Assembly (NCBI GenBank): GCA_013791905.1
Contig: VMSX01000004.1
Location: 42,398-106,397 of the forward strand
Direction: 5' to 3'
DNA: 64,000 nt
Source of the DNA: Rhodocyclaceae bacterium
Lineage (GTDB): Bacteria; Pseudomonadota; Gammaproteobacteria; Burkholderiales; Rhodocyclaceae
The translations under genes and the position numbers were made by a program. Position 1 is the first letter of the stretch. Each line of letters begins with the position of its first letter. The notes under the pieces are model-generated. The model did no database searches. It had not been told where the DNA came from and saw nothing but the letters and a program-made list of their open reading frames with translations. Below, piece by piece: positions 54,539 through 63,189 of the stretch.

Positions 54539-56521
54539 ATGGCAGTATCGACCGCGGGCAGCATGCCTGCTGGTGTGCCCGCAGAGCTGGACACTTTCCC
54601 GCGCCTGCTGTTGGCACATGCCCGCACGCGCCCCGACCGGCCGGCGATCCGCGAGAAGGATCTGGGCATCTGGCAACGCTGGACCTGGGCCGAGGCGGCG
54701 CAGGAAGTGCGTGGCATGGCCTGTGGCCTGGCCGAACTCGGTTTCAAGCGCGGCGACCGCCTTGCCATCATCGGCGACAACCGCCCGCGGCTCTACTGGG
54801 CGATGTGCGCCGCGCAGATGCTGGGCGGCATTCCCGTGCCGATGTACCAGGATGCCGTCGCCCAGGAAATGACTTTTGTGCTGCAGGATGCCGGCATCCA
54901 CATCGCCATCGTCGAGGATCAGGAACAGGTCGACAAACTGCTCGAGGTGAAGGACCAGTGCCCTGAACTGCTGCACATCATTTACGACGATCCGCGTGGC
55001 CTGCGCCATTACACGCAGCCATTCCTGCACGAACTTGAAGGCATGATTGCCGGCGGGAAATCCTACGACAAGACCCACGCCAGCTTTCTCGAACAGGAAA
55101 TCGCCGTCGGTCGCCCGGACGATGTGGCGATCATGCTGTACACCTCCGGCACCACCGGCAAACCGAAGGGCGTCTGCCAGGCCCATGGCGCGCTGATTGC
55201 TGCCGCGCGGGGCGGTTGCAGTTTCGATAAGCTGGATGAAACGGGTGAAATCCTTTCCTACCTGCCGATGGCCTGGGTGGGGGACAACCTGTTTTCCTAC
55301 GCGCAGGCGCTGGTGGCCGGCTTTACTGTGAATTGCCCGGAATCCAGCGAGACCGTGGTGACAGATCTGCGCGAGATCGGCCCAAGTTATTATTTTGCTC
55401 CGCCCCGCGTTTTTGAAAACCTGCTGACGCAGGTGATGATTCGCATGGAAGATGCCGGCACCGTTAAGCGCAACATGTTCCACTACTTCATGGACGTGGC
55501 GAAGCGCTGCGGGGCCGACGTGCTGGATGGCAAGCCGGTCGGCGGCAAGGACCGACTGCTCTATGCCCTGGGCAACCTGTTCGTCTATGGTCCGTTGAAG
55601 AACGTGCTCGGCATGAGCCGCATCCGCGTCGCCTATACGGCGGGCGCCGCCATTGGCCCCGACCTGTTCCGTTTCTATCGCTCGATCGGCATCAACCTGA
55701 AGCAACTGTATGGCCAGACCGAAACCTGCGCCTACGTCTGCTTGCAACCGGACGGCCAGATCAAGCTCGACTCGGTGGGCCTGCCGGCCCCGGGGGTGGA
55801 AATCAAGATCGCCGACAACGGCGAAATTCTGGTCAAGGGTCCGATGTTGCTGAAGGAGTATTACCAGCGCCCTGACGCCACCGCCGAATCGATCAATGCC
55901 GAGGGTTACTTCATGACCGGCGATGCCGGCTTCATCGACGAGGACGGTCACCTGAAGATCATCGATCGTGCCAAGGATGTCGGCAAGCTGAATAACGGCG
56001 CAGTGTTTGCGCCCAACTACATCGAGAACAAGCTCAAATTCTTTTCCTACATCAAGGAAGCGGTGGCCTTTGGTCATCGTCGCGATATGGCCTGCGCCTT
56101 CATCAACATCGACATCGGTGCGGTGGGCAACTGGGCCGAGCGGCGCGGCATGCCCTACTCCGGCTATAACGATCTCGCCGGCAAACCGGAAGTCTATGAA
56201 CTGATCCAGGAATGCATCGAGCAGGTCAACGCCGATCTCGCCCATGACGCCATGGTGGCCGACACGCAGATCCACCGTTTCCTCATTTTGCACAAGGAAC
56301 TCGATCCGGACGACGACGAGCTGACACGGACGCGCAAGGTGCGACGCAGCTTCGTCGCCGAAAAATATGCGGTGCTGATCGAGGCCCTCTACTCTGGCAA
56401 GGCAACCCAGTTCATCGAAACGGAAGTGAAGTTCGAAGATGGCCGCAAGGGCAAGGTGTCTGCCGACCTGGTGATCCGAGACGTCAAAACCTTCCCTGCC
56501 GTTTCCAGGAGGGCAGCCTGA
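54539..56521 (+). CDS. Long-chain-type acyl-CoA synthetase (AMP-forming)
   Basis: 660 residues, the large ACSL/FadD15-like class. The P-loop is YTSGTTGKPKGVCQAHG; the A5-type motif GQTETCAYV and the TGDAGFIDEDGHLKIIDRAK segment follow. The C-terminal catalytic Lys region is unusual, as in this class. ATG 54539 is 8 bases after GAGGAG; a TTG six bases earlier is too close. Its stop overlaps the livG start by one base (TGATG), tying it to the transporter: uptake coupled to CoA activation of a carboxylic acid, perhaps aromatic or branched. The substrate is not deducible. Confidence 0.92.
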   Translation: MAVSTAGSMPAGVPAELDTFPRLLLAHARTRPDRPAIREKDLGIWQRWTWAEAAQEVRGMACGLAELGFKRGDRLAIIGDNRPRLYWAMCAAQMLGGIPVPMYQDAVAQEMTFVLQDAGIHIAIVEDQEQVDKLLEVKDQCPELLHIIYDDPRGLRHYTQPFLHELEGMIAGGKSYDKTHASFLEQEIAVGRPDDVAIMLYTSGTTGKPKGVCQAHGALIAAARGGCSFDKLDETGEILSYLPMAWVGDNLFSYAQALVAGFTVNCPESSETVVTDLREIGPSYYFAPPRVFENLLTQVMIRMEDAGTVKRNMFHYFMDVAKRCGADVLDGKPVGGKDRLLYALGNLFVYGPLKNVLGMSRIRVAYTAGAAIGPDLFRFYRSIGINLKQLYGQTETCAYVCLQPDGQIKLDSVGLPAPGVEIKIADNGEILVKGPMLLKEYYQRPDATAESINAEGYFMTGDAGFIDEDGHLKIIDRAKDVGKLNNGAVFAPNYIENKLKFFSYIKEAVAFGHRRDMACAFINIDIGAVGNWAERRGMPYSGYNDLAGKPEVYELIQECIEQVNADLAHDAMVADTQIHRFLILHKELDPDDDELTRTRKVRRSFVAEKYAVLIEALYSGKATQFIETEVKFEDGRKGKVSADLVIRDVKTFPAVSRRAA

Positions 56522-57303
56522 TGGCCCGGCAAATCGGCGAGGTCATCCTCGATCTCCAGAATGTTTCCCTCTCCTTCGGCGGGGTGAATGCCCTGATCGA
56601 TATTTCCTTCGACGTGCGCGAACACGAAGTGCGCGCCATCATCGGTCCCAACGGTGCGGGCAAGAGCTCGATGCTCAATGTCATCAACGGTGTTTACCGG
56701 CCGCAGGCGGGCGAAATCATTTTGCGTGGCGAACATTTCAGGCAGATGAATCCCTACAAGGCCGCCAGCGCCGGCATTGCCCGCACCTTTCAGAACATTG
56801 CGCTGTTCAAGGGCATGAGCGTGCTCGATAACATCATGACCGGACGCAGCCTGAAGATGAAGGCGAACATCTTCCAGCAGGCCTTCCGGACGGGTGTGGC
56901 CAAGCGGGAAGAACTGGAACACCGCGCCAAGGTCGAGGAAATCATCGACTTCCTCGAAATCCAGCACATCCGCAAGACGCCGGTGGGCCGGCTGCCGTAT
57001 GGCCTGCAAAAGCGCGTCGACCTGGCGCGCGCACTGGCGATGGAGCCGCAAATCCTGCTCCTCGACGAGCCGATGGCCGGCATGAACATCGAGGAAAAGC
57101 AGGACATGAGCCGCTTCATCCTCGACGTGAACGACCAGATGGGTACCACCATCGTGCTGATCGAGCACGACATGGGCGTGGTGATGGACATTTCCGATCG
57201 TGTCGTGGTGCTCGATTACGGCAAGAAGATCGGCGATGGTTCGCCGGATGAGGTGCGTGGCAATCCCGAAGTCATCAGCGCCTATCTCGGCGCCAGCCAC
57301 TGA
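56521..57303 (+). CDS. Branched-chain amino acid-type ABC transporter ATPase (LivG-like)
   Basis: 260 residues. Walker A GPNGAGKSSMLNVINGVYRP, signature LPYGLQKRVDLARALAME (a variant of LSGGQ), Walker B ILLLDEPMAG, and the LivG-type C-terminus. It differs from amino acid LivG in the signature and is coupled to an acyl-CoA synthetase, so an organic acid substrate is more likely than leucine. A hairpin and repeat motif follow before livH. Confidence 0.93.
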   Translation: MARQIGEVILDLQNVSLSFGGVNALIDISFDVREHEVRAIIGPNGAGKSSMLNVINGVYRPQAGEIILRGEHFRQMNPYKAASAGIARTFQNIALFKGMSVLDNIMTGRSLKMKANIFQQAFRTGVAKREELEHRAKVEEIIDFLEIQHIRKTPVGRLPYGLQKRVDLARALAMEPQILLLDEPMAGMNIEEKQDMSRFILDVNDQMGTTIVLIEHDMGVVMDISDRVVVLDYGKKIGDGSPDEVRGNPEVISAYLGASH

Positions 57304-57319
57304 GCAAGCAAATGGCCCC

Positions 57320-57399
57320 CCACGCTCGCAAACCCTGCTCGCTGCCCCCCACTGGGGGGCCTTATTTGACAACTGAGCGCCCTTGGGGCGGCCCGGCGG
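57320..57399. repeat. Hairpin and GGGGCGGCCCGGCGG motif between livG and livH
   Basis: GCCCCCC, loop ACT, GGGGGGC (57344-57360) followed by CTTATTT, which could act as a weak terminator or attenuator. CCTTGGGGCGGCCCGGCGG at 57381-57399 is identical to 2862-2880. Confidence 0.75.
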
Positions 57400-57420
57400 G
57401 CAGCTGAGGAGAAAGATAAT

Positions 57421-58350
57421 ATGGGATTTTTTCTCGAAGTATTGATTGGCGGCCTGATGACCGGCATGCTGTATTCGCTGGTGGCGTTGGGCTTTGTGTT
57501 GATCTTCAAGGCTTCCGGCGTCTTCAACTTCGCCCAGGGCGCGATGGTGCTGTTCGCGGCGCTGGCGATGGCGCGTTTTTCGGAGTGGATTCCCGGCTGG
57601 CTCGGCATTGCCAATCCTGTGGTGGCGAACATCCTCGCCTTCATCATCGCGGCGTTCATCATGTTTCTGGTGGCCTGGCTGATTGAACGGCTGGTGTTGC
57701 GCCATCTGGTCAACCAGGAGGGCGCCACCCTGTTGATGGCGACGCTGGGCATCGCCTACTTCATTGATGGCCTTGGCCAGACCGTGTTCGGCAGCGACAT
57801 CTACAAGATCGACGTCGGCATGCCCAAGGAACCGGTGATGGTTTTGCAGGACGTCTTCGCGGGCGGTTTGCTGATCAACAAAGAGGACTTCATCGCCGCA
57901 CTGGTGGCCGCCCTGCTGGTCGCCGCGTTGGCGCTGTTCTTCCAGAAGACCTCTACCGGTCGTGCGCTGCGCGCCGTGGCCGATGACCACCAGGCCGCGC
58001 AGTCCATCGGTATTCCGTTGAATCGCATCTGGGTGATCGTCTGGACCGTGGCCGGCATCGTTGCGCTGGTGGCCGGCATCATCTGGGGCTCCAAGATGGG
58101 CGTGCAGTTTTCCCTGGTGACCGTGGCGCTGCGGGCGCTGCCGGTGGTGATTCTGGGCGGACTCACCTCGGTGCCGGGCGCCATCATCGGCGGTCTCATC
58201 ATCGGCGTTGGCGAGAAGATGTCCGAGGTCTATCTCGGGCCGCTGGTGGGGGGGGGCATCGAAATCTGGTTCGCCTACATGCTGGCGCTGGTGTTCCTGC
58301 TGTTCCGGCCGCAGGGCTTGTTCGGGGAGAAGATCATTGATCGGGTATAA
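57421..58350 (+). CDS. ABC transporter permease LivH-like
   Basis: 309 residues, about eight membrane segments. LIGGLMTGMLYSLVALGFVL and FKASGVFNFAQGAMVLFAAL are the conserved LivH opening, and RAVADDHQAAQSIGIPLNRI and LGGLTSVPGAIIGGLIIGVG the EAA-like and terminal segments. A run of nine G (58248-58256) encodes VGGG near the end. Start ATG 57421 follows a GAGGAGAAAGATAAT-type site. Confidence 0.93.
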   Translation: MGFFLEVLIGGLMTGMLYSLVALGFVLIFKASGVFNFAQGAMVLFAALAMARFSEWIPGWLGIANPVVANILAFIIAAFIMFLVAWLIERLVLRHLVNQEGATLLMATLGIAYFIDGLGQTVFGSDIYKIDVGMPKEPVMVLQDVFAGGLLINKEDFIAALVAALLVAALALFFQKTSTGRALRAVADDHQAAQSIGIPLNRIWVIVWTVAGIVALVAGIIWGSKMGVQFSLVTVALRALPVVILGGLTSVPGAIIGGLIIGVGEKMSEVYLGPLVGGGIEIWFAYMLALVFLLFRPQGLFGEKIIDRV

Positions 58351-58383
58351 GCAATTCGGGACGGCCCTGCAGGAGAGCAAGTC

Positions 58384-59460
58384 ATGATTTACAGGGAAAA
58401 CGGTCAGTTCAAGACCTCCTACGCGGCGGATCAGCAGATCTTCCCCATTCTCCAGGATCGCTGGGCGATTCTGGGCATTCTGGTATTCGCCTTCGTCGCC
58501 GTGCCGCTGCTCGCCGACGAATATCTGTTCCGCGCGATCCTGATTCCGTTCCTGATCCTGTCGCTGGCGGCACTGGGTGTCAATCTGCTGGTTGGTTACT
58601 GTGGCCAGATCACACTGGGCGCAGGTGCGTTCATGGCGGTGGGTGCTTATGCTGCCTACAATTTCTTTGTCCGGGTGGATGACATGCCCCTGCTGGCCGC
58701 CCTATTGTTGGGCGGCGCAACTTCGGCGGCGGTCGGCGTGGTTTTCGGTGTGCCCAGCTTACGGGTGCGCGGCCTGTACCTCGCGGTCGCCACCCTGGCG
58801 GCGCAATTTTTCTGGGATTGGGCCTTCTTGCGCATCAAGTGGTTCACCAACGATTCCTCGTCCGGTTCGGTGTCGGTCTCGAATCTGAGCGCCTTTGGCT
58901 GGGATCTTGAATCGCCGACGGATGTCTATCTGTTCTGCCTGCTGATCCTGGTGGTGTTCGCCCTGCTGGCGAAAAACATGACGCGCGGCGCCATCGGCCG
59001 GCAGTGGATGGCGATACGCGACATGGACGTCGCCGCCGAGGTGATCGGCATCCGGCCGATGTACGCCAAATTGTCAGCCTTCGCCGTCAGCTCCTTCTTC
59101 CTCGGCGTGGCGGGCGGGTTGTGGGGTTTTGTCCATCTGGGCGCTTGGGAGCCGGCCGCCTTCTCGCTCGACCGCTCGTTCCAGTTGCTGTTCATGGTCA
59201 TCATCGGTGGGCTGGGATCGATCATGGGCAGCTTCTTCGGCGCCGCCTTCATCGTCATCCTGCCGATTTTCCTCAACCAGATGTTGCCCTGGCTGGGCGA
59301 TCTGGTCGGGGTGTCGATTTCCACCGCGGGCGTTTCACATGCCGAAATCATGATCTTTGGCGCGCTTATCGTGTTCTTCCTGATTGTCGAGCCACACGGC
59401 ATTGCCCGCCTGTGGTCGACGGCCAAGGAGAAGCTCAGACTGTGGCCGTTCCCCCACTGA
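58384..59460 (+). CDS. ABC transporter permease LivM-like
   Basis: 358 residues with an N-terminal extension of about 25 residues before the first helix (RWAILGILVFAFVAVPLLAD). AALGVNLLVGYCGQITLGAG, GVPSLRVRGLYLAVATLAAQ and MAIRDMDVAAEVIGIRPMYA are LivM hallmarks. It forms the inner-membrane channel with the LivH-like permease 33 bases upstream. Confidence 0.93.
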   Translation: MIYRENGQFKTSYAADQQIFPILQDRWAILGILVFAFVAVPLLADEYLFRAILIPFLILSLAALGVNLLVGYCGQITLGAGAFMAVGAYAAYNFFVRVDDMPLLAALLLGGATSAAVGVVFGVPSLRVRGLYLAVATLAAQFFWDWAFLRIKWFTNDSSSGSVSVSNLSAFGWDLESPTDVYLFCLLILVVFALLAKNMTRGAIGRQWMAIRDMDVAAEVIGIRPMYAKLSAFAVSSFFLGVAGGLWGFVHLGAWEPAAFSLDRSFQLLFMVIIGGLGSIMGSFFGAAFIVILPIFLNQMLPWLGDLVGVSISTAGVSHAEIMIFGALIVFFLIVEPHGIARLWSTAKEKLRLWPFPH

Positions 59461-59535
59461 CGGGAACGCGCAGGGATGTTTGTTCTTTGTTTCGCGGTAG
59501 CACCATAACTATCACCATAAAAGAGGAGAGAGATA

Positions 59536-60885
59536 ATGAAACTACGCAAATATGCACTGGCTGTTTCGCTAGCGGCAATGGGTCTGTCGTTTACCCTGAC
59601 CGCGCCTGTCCATGCTCAAGCCAAGGGCAAACAGGCCCAGGAGCAGTTCTTCCCCGTGCTGGTCTATCGCACCGGTGCCTATGCACCCAACGGCACACCT
59701 TGGGCCAACGGCTTTGTCGACTACATCAAGCTGGTCAACGCCAAGGGTGGCATTAACGGTGTCACGGCCACCTTTGAGGAATGCGAAACAGGTTACGCGA
59801 CCGACCGCAGTGTCGAGTGCTATGAACGGCTGAAGAACAAGGGTGGTGGCGCCACGGCGTTCCAGTCGCTATCCACGGGCGCGACCTTCGCGCTCACCGA
59901 AAAAGCGCCCGTGGACAAGATTCCACTGATTACCGCCGGCTACGGCCGTAGTGAATCCGCGAATGGCGCGGTATTCACCTGGAACTTCCCGCTGTTGGGC
60001 ACCTACTGGGTGGGCGCGGACGTCCTGATTCAGCACCTCGCCAAGAAGGAAGGCGGCTTCGACAAGCTGAAGGGCAAGAAGATCGCGCTGGTCTATCACG
60101 ACAGCCCGTATGGCAAAGAGCCGATCGCGCTGTTGCAGGAGCGCGCCAAAATGCACGGCTTCGATCTGTCGCTGTTGCCGGTCGCCCATCCGGGCGTCGA
60201 ACAGAAGGCCACCTGGCTGCAGGTCCGCCAGAACCGGCCGGATTACGTGCTGCTGTGGGGTTGGGGCGTGATGAACTCCACCGCGCTCAGGGAGGCCCAG
60301 GCGACCGGCTATCCGCGCGAGAAGATGTATGGCATCTGGTGGGCCGGTGCCGAACCGGATGTGAAGGACGTCGGCGAAGCTGCCAAGGGCTACAACGCGC
60401 TGACACTGCAACATGGCGTCGAGCTGAACGCAAAAGTCACCAAAGATGTACTCGCCTTGGTGCATGGTAAAGGCCAGGGCACCGGCCCGAAGGATGAAGT
60501 CGGTTCGGTGCTCTACATGCGCGGCCTGATTTCCGCCATGCTCGGTATCGAAGGCGTCAAGCAGGCTCAGGAGCGCTATGGCAAGGGCAAGACCATGACT
60601 GGCGAGCAGGTGCGCTGGGGCCTGGAAAACCTTGATCTCACTCAGCAGAAGCTCGACGGCCTCGGCTTTGCCGGCGTGATGCGGCCAGTTTCGACTTCCT
60701 GCCTCGACCACATGGGATCAAGCTGGGTGCGTGTGCATACCTGGAACGGCAGTAAGTGGGAATTCAGTTCCGACTGGTACCAGGCTGACGAAAAAATCAT
60801 TCGTCCGATGGTGATGCATGCCTCGTTGAAGTATGCGGAAGAGAAGAAGATCACTCCCCGCACGCCGGAGCAATGCAAGCAGTAA
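59536..60885 (+). CDS. ABC transporter substrate-binding protein (LivK-like, periplasmic)
   Basis: 449 residues, longer than amino acid LivK (about 370) and typical of the aromatic or aliphatic acid-binding subgroup. The signal peptide ends near VHAQA. Type I binding-fold segments are FFPVLVYRTGAYAPNGTPWA, GVTATFEECETGYATDRSVE and KKIALVYHDSPYGKEPIALL. GAGGAGAG lies before the ATG. A 22-base palindrome downstream separates it from livF. The ligand is unknown. Confidence 0.92.
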   Translation: MKLRKYALAVSLAAMGLSFTLTAPVHAQAKGKQAQEQFFPVLVYRTGAYAPNGTPWANGFVDYIKLVNAKGGINGVTATFEECETGYATDRSVECYERLKNKGGGATAFQSLSTGATFALTEKAPVDKIPLITAGYGRSESANGAVFTWNFPLLGTYWVGADVLIQHLAKKEGGFDKLKGKKIALVYHDSPYGKEPIALLQERAKMHGFDLSLLPVAHPGVEQKATWLQVRQNRPDYVLLWGWGVMNSTALREAQATGYPREKMYGIWWAGAEPDVKDVGEAAKGYNALTLQHGVELNAKVTKDVLALVHGKGQGTGPKDEVGSVLYMRGLISAMLGIEGVKQAQERYGKGKTMTGEQVRWGLENLDLTQQKLDGLGFAGVMRPVSTSCLDHMGSSWVRVHTWNGSKWEFSSDWYQADEKIIRPMVMHASLKYAEEKKITPRTPEQCKQ

Positions 60886-60902
60886 GCTGAAGCAGCAGTC
60901 CA

Positions 60903-60924
60903 GGGGCCCGCCATGGCGGGCCCC
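60903..60924. terminator. Perfect 22-base palindrome between the binding-protein gene and livF
   Basis: GGGGCCCGCC, centre AT, GGCGGGCCCC: a self-complementary hairpin without a T tract. It is probably a stabilising or attenuating hairpin that keeps binding-protein mRNA more abundant than livF, as is common in ABC operons. Confidence 0.55.
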
Positions 60925-60962
60925 AAGCTGTAACCGATAGCACCGACAAGCGAAGAACGCCT

Positions 60963-61775
60963 ATGACTACCGCCAATCTGCTCCTCAACGTCAACAGCAT
61001 TGAGGTGATCTACAACCATGTGATCCTCGTTCTGAAAGGCGTTTCGTTTTCCGTGCCCGAGCGCGGCATCGTCGCGTTGCTGGGCGGCAATGGCGCGGGC
61101 AAGACCACCACCCTGCGTGCGGTCAGCAACCTGCTGGCCGGCGAGCGTGGCGCGGTCACCAAGGGCACCATCGAGTTGCGCGGCGAGCGCATCGAGGCGC
61201 TCACGCCGGCCGATCTGGTCAAGCGCGGCGTCATCCAGGTGATGGAGGGCCGCCACTGCTTCGGCCACCTGACGATCGAGGAAAATTTGCTTACCGGCGC
61301 CTACACCCGTAGCGACGGCAAGGCCGCGGTGGCCGCAACCCTGGAAAAGGTTTACAACTATTTTCCGCGCCTGAAGACCCGGCGTACCAGTCAGGCTGCC
61401 TACACCTCCGGTGGCGAGCAGCAGATGACGGCTATCGGGCGAGCCCTGATGGCCAATCCGAGCATGGTATTGCTCGACGAGCCCTCGATGGGCCTTGCCC
61501 CGCAAATTGTGGACGAGGTGTTTTCCATCGTGAAAGACCTGAACCAGAAGGAAGGCGTGACTTTCCTGCTGGCCGAACAGAACACCAACATGGCGTTGCG
61601 CTACGCCGATTTTGGCTACATCCTCGAAAACGGCCGCGTCGTCATGGAAGGCCAGGCCGAAGATCTACGCAACAACGAGGACGTCAAAGAGTTCTACCTC
61701 GGCCTGTCGAGCGCCGGCCGCAAGAGCTTCCGCGAGGTCAAGCATTACCGCAGAAGAAAGCGCTGGCTGGCGTGA
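60963..61775 (+). CDS. ABC transporter ATPase LivF-like
   Basis: 270 residues. Walker A GGNGAGKTTTLRAVSNLLAG, the LivF feature VMEGRHCFGHLTIEENLLTG, signature YTSGGEQQMTAIGRALMANP, Walker B MVLLDEPSMGLAP and the H-loop region LLAEQNTNMALRY, where Gln replaces the usual His as in LivF proteins. It has a longer, basic C-terminus (EVKHYRRRKRWLA). It is the second ATPase of the transporter. Confidence 0.93.
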   Translation: MTTANLLLNVNSIEVIYNHVILVLKGVSFSVPERGIVALLGGNGAGKTTTLRAVSNLLAGERGAVTKGTIELRGERIEALTPADLVKRGVIQVMEGRHCFGHLTIEENLLTGAYTRSDGKAAVAATLEKVYNYFPRLKTRRTSQAAYTSGGEQQMTAIGRALMANPSMVLLDEPSMGLAPQIVDEVFSIVKDLNQKEGVTFLLAEQNTNMALRYADFGYILENGRVVMEGQAEDLRNNEDVKEFYLGLSSAGRKSFREVKHYRRRKRWLA

Positions 61776-61818
61776 GCCGGGGCAAGGCAGTTCGCCGCGC
61801 CCACCATGAGGTTATTTT

Positions 61819-63066
61819 ATGACGAACGATCATTTTGACGCCCTTGAAATCCGCTCTCCGGCCGAGCGCGAAGCCGCGCTGCTGGCGCGCCTGCCGCATC
61901 AGGTCGCCCATGCCAAGGCGAACACGGCGTATTTCGCCGCTGCCCTGCGCGATGTCGATCCGGCCAGCATCACTTCGCGCGCGGCGCTGGCGCAACTGCC
62001 GGTGCTGCGCAAGCATGAACTGATCGAATTGCAGAAACGGCAGCGGCCCCATGACCCATTTGGCGGCCTGGCGGCCTCCTCCTGGGGCCGGCTCGGGCGG
62101 GTGTTTTCCTCACCGGGGCCGATCTACGAACCCGAAGGCCGCAGCGCCGACTACTGGCGCACCGCGCGGGCGCTCTTTGCGGCCGGGATACGGCCCGGCG
62201 ATCTGGTGCATAACAGTTTTTCGTATCACATGACGCCAGGCGGTTGGCTGCTCGAGGCGGGCGCGCAGGCGCTCGGCTGCACGGTGTTTCCGGGCGGGGT
62301 CGGGCAGACCGAGCAGCAGGCACAGGCGATGGCCGACCTGCAGCCCAATGCCTATGTCGGCACGCCGTCCTTCCTGCGCATCCTGTTGGAAAAAGCCGAC
62401 GAACTTGGCCTGCAGATTCCTTCGCTGACCAAGGCGCTGGTCTCGGGCGAGGCCTTCCTGCCGCCGGTGCGCGAAGCCTTGCTGGCACGCGGCGTCAAGG
62501 GCTATCAGGCCTATGCCACCGCCGACCTCGGGCTGATCGCCTACGAAACACCCGCCCGTGAAGGCCTGGTCGTCGATGAAGAGATTATTCTTGAAATCGT
62601 TCGCCCAGGCACCGGAGAGCCTTTGCCTGATGGCGAAGTCGGCGAAGTCGTGGTCACCCTGCTCGGCGCCGACTACCCGCTGCTCCGCTTTGGCACCGGG
62701 GATCTGTCCGCCATCATGACTGGCGTCTCTCCGTGTGGCCGCACCAACCTGCGCATCAAGGGCTGGCTGGGCCGCGCCGATCAGACCACCAAGGTCAAGG
62801 GCATGTTTGTGCACCCCGAGCAGGTCGCGGCGGTGGTGAAGCGCCATCCGCAACTGTCACGGGCGCGGCTGGTGGTGACCAATCCCGACAGTACCGACGC
62901 CATGACGCTGCACTGTTGCATGAACACTGGAGCGGGCGATGCGGCCCTGGCCGCGGCAATTGCCGAGTCGCTGCGGGAACTGACCAAGCTGCGCGGTGCG
63001 GTGGCCTTTGTCTATAGCCTGCCCAACGACGGCAAGGTCATCAGCGACGAACGGAAATACGACTGA
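61819..63066 (+). CDS. Phenylacetate-CoA ligase (PaaK)-like AMP-binding-family protein
   Basis: 415 residues, slightly short for PaaK (about 430-440). The fold is recognisable: RADQTTKVKGMFVHPEQV, RFGTGDLSAI, VSGEAFLPPV and YQAYATADLGLIAYE. The usual SSGTTG phosphate-binding loop is missing; the aligned stretch reads FSSPGPIYEPEG, and the YGTTE-type motif reads YATADLG. It may adenylate differently or be non-catalytic. Last gene of the liv cluster, 43 bases after livF with AGGTT before the ATG. Confidence 0.82.
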   Translation: MTNDHFDALEIRSPAEREAALLARLPHQVAHAKANTAYFAAALRDVDPASITSRAALAQLPVLRKHELIELQKRQRPHDPFGGLAASSWGRLGRVFSSPGPIYEPEGRSADYWRTARALFAAGIRPGDLVHNSFSYHMTPGGWLLEAGAQALGCTVFPGGVGQTEQQAQAMADLQPNAYVGTPSFLRILLEKADELGLQIPSLTKALVSGEAFLPPVREALLARGVKGYQAYATADLGLIAYETPAREGLVVDEEIILEIVRPGTGEPLPDGEVGEVVVTLLGADYPLLRFGTGDLSAIMTGVSPCGRTNLRIKGWLGRADQTTKVKGMFVHPEQVAAVVKRHPQLSRARLVVTNPDSTDAMTLHCCMNTGAGDAALAAAIAESLRELTKLRGAVAFVYSLPNDGKVISDERKYD

Positions 63067-63095
63067 CCCGGCTGGTGCCGCTCCCTTGCGGGGCA

Positions 63096-63167
63096 CGCCG
63101 TAGCGCCAGTCTCCCACGGGGACTTCCTACGGGCGCCACGGGGATTCCCTTCGGTCACGCCGACCTT
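63096..63167 (-). repeat. 72-base form of the dispersed repeat
   Basis: Minus strand: AAGGTCGGCG, a 48-base middle containing CGAAGGGAATCCCCGTGG and, 22 bases on, CGTAGGAAGTCCCCGTGG, then CTGGCGCTACGGCG. The middle is twice the 24-base insert of the cusB copy. It lies in the gap between the PaaK-like gene and mscS. Confidence 0.85.
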
Positions 63168-63189
63168 CACTGACAAACGCCGGAAGCGG

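Noticed and set aside
54392..56293. Upstream extension of the Crp/Fnr frame (to 870 codons) opposite the acyl-CoA synthetase
   Set aside because: Only the last 236 residues show family sequence; the extension is complementary to a well-conserved synthetase and reads as low-quality shadow.
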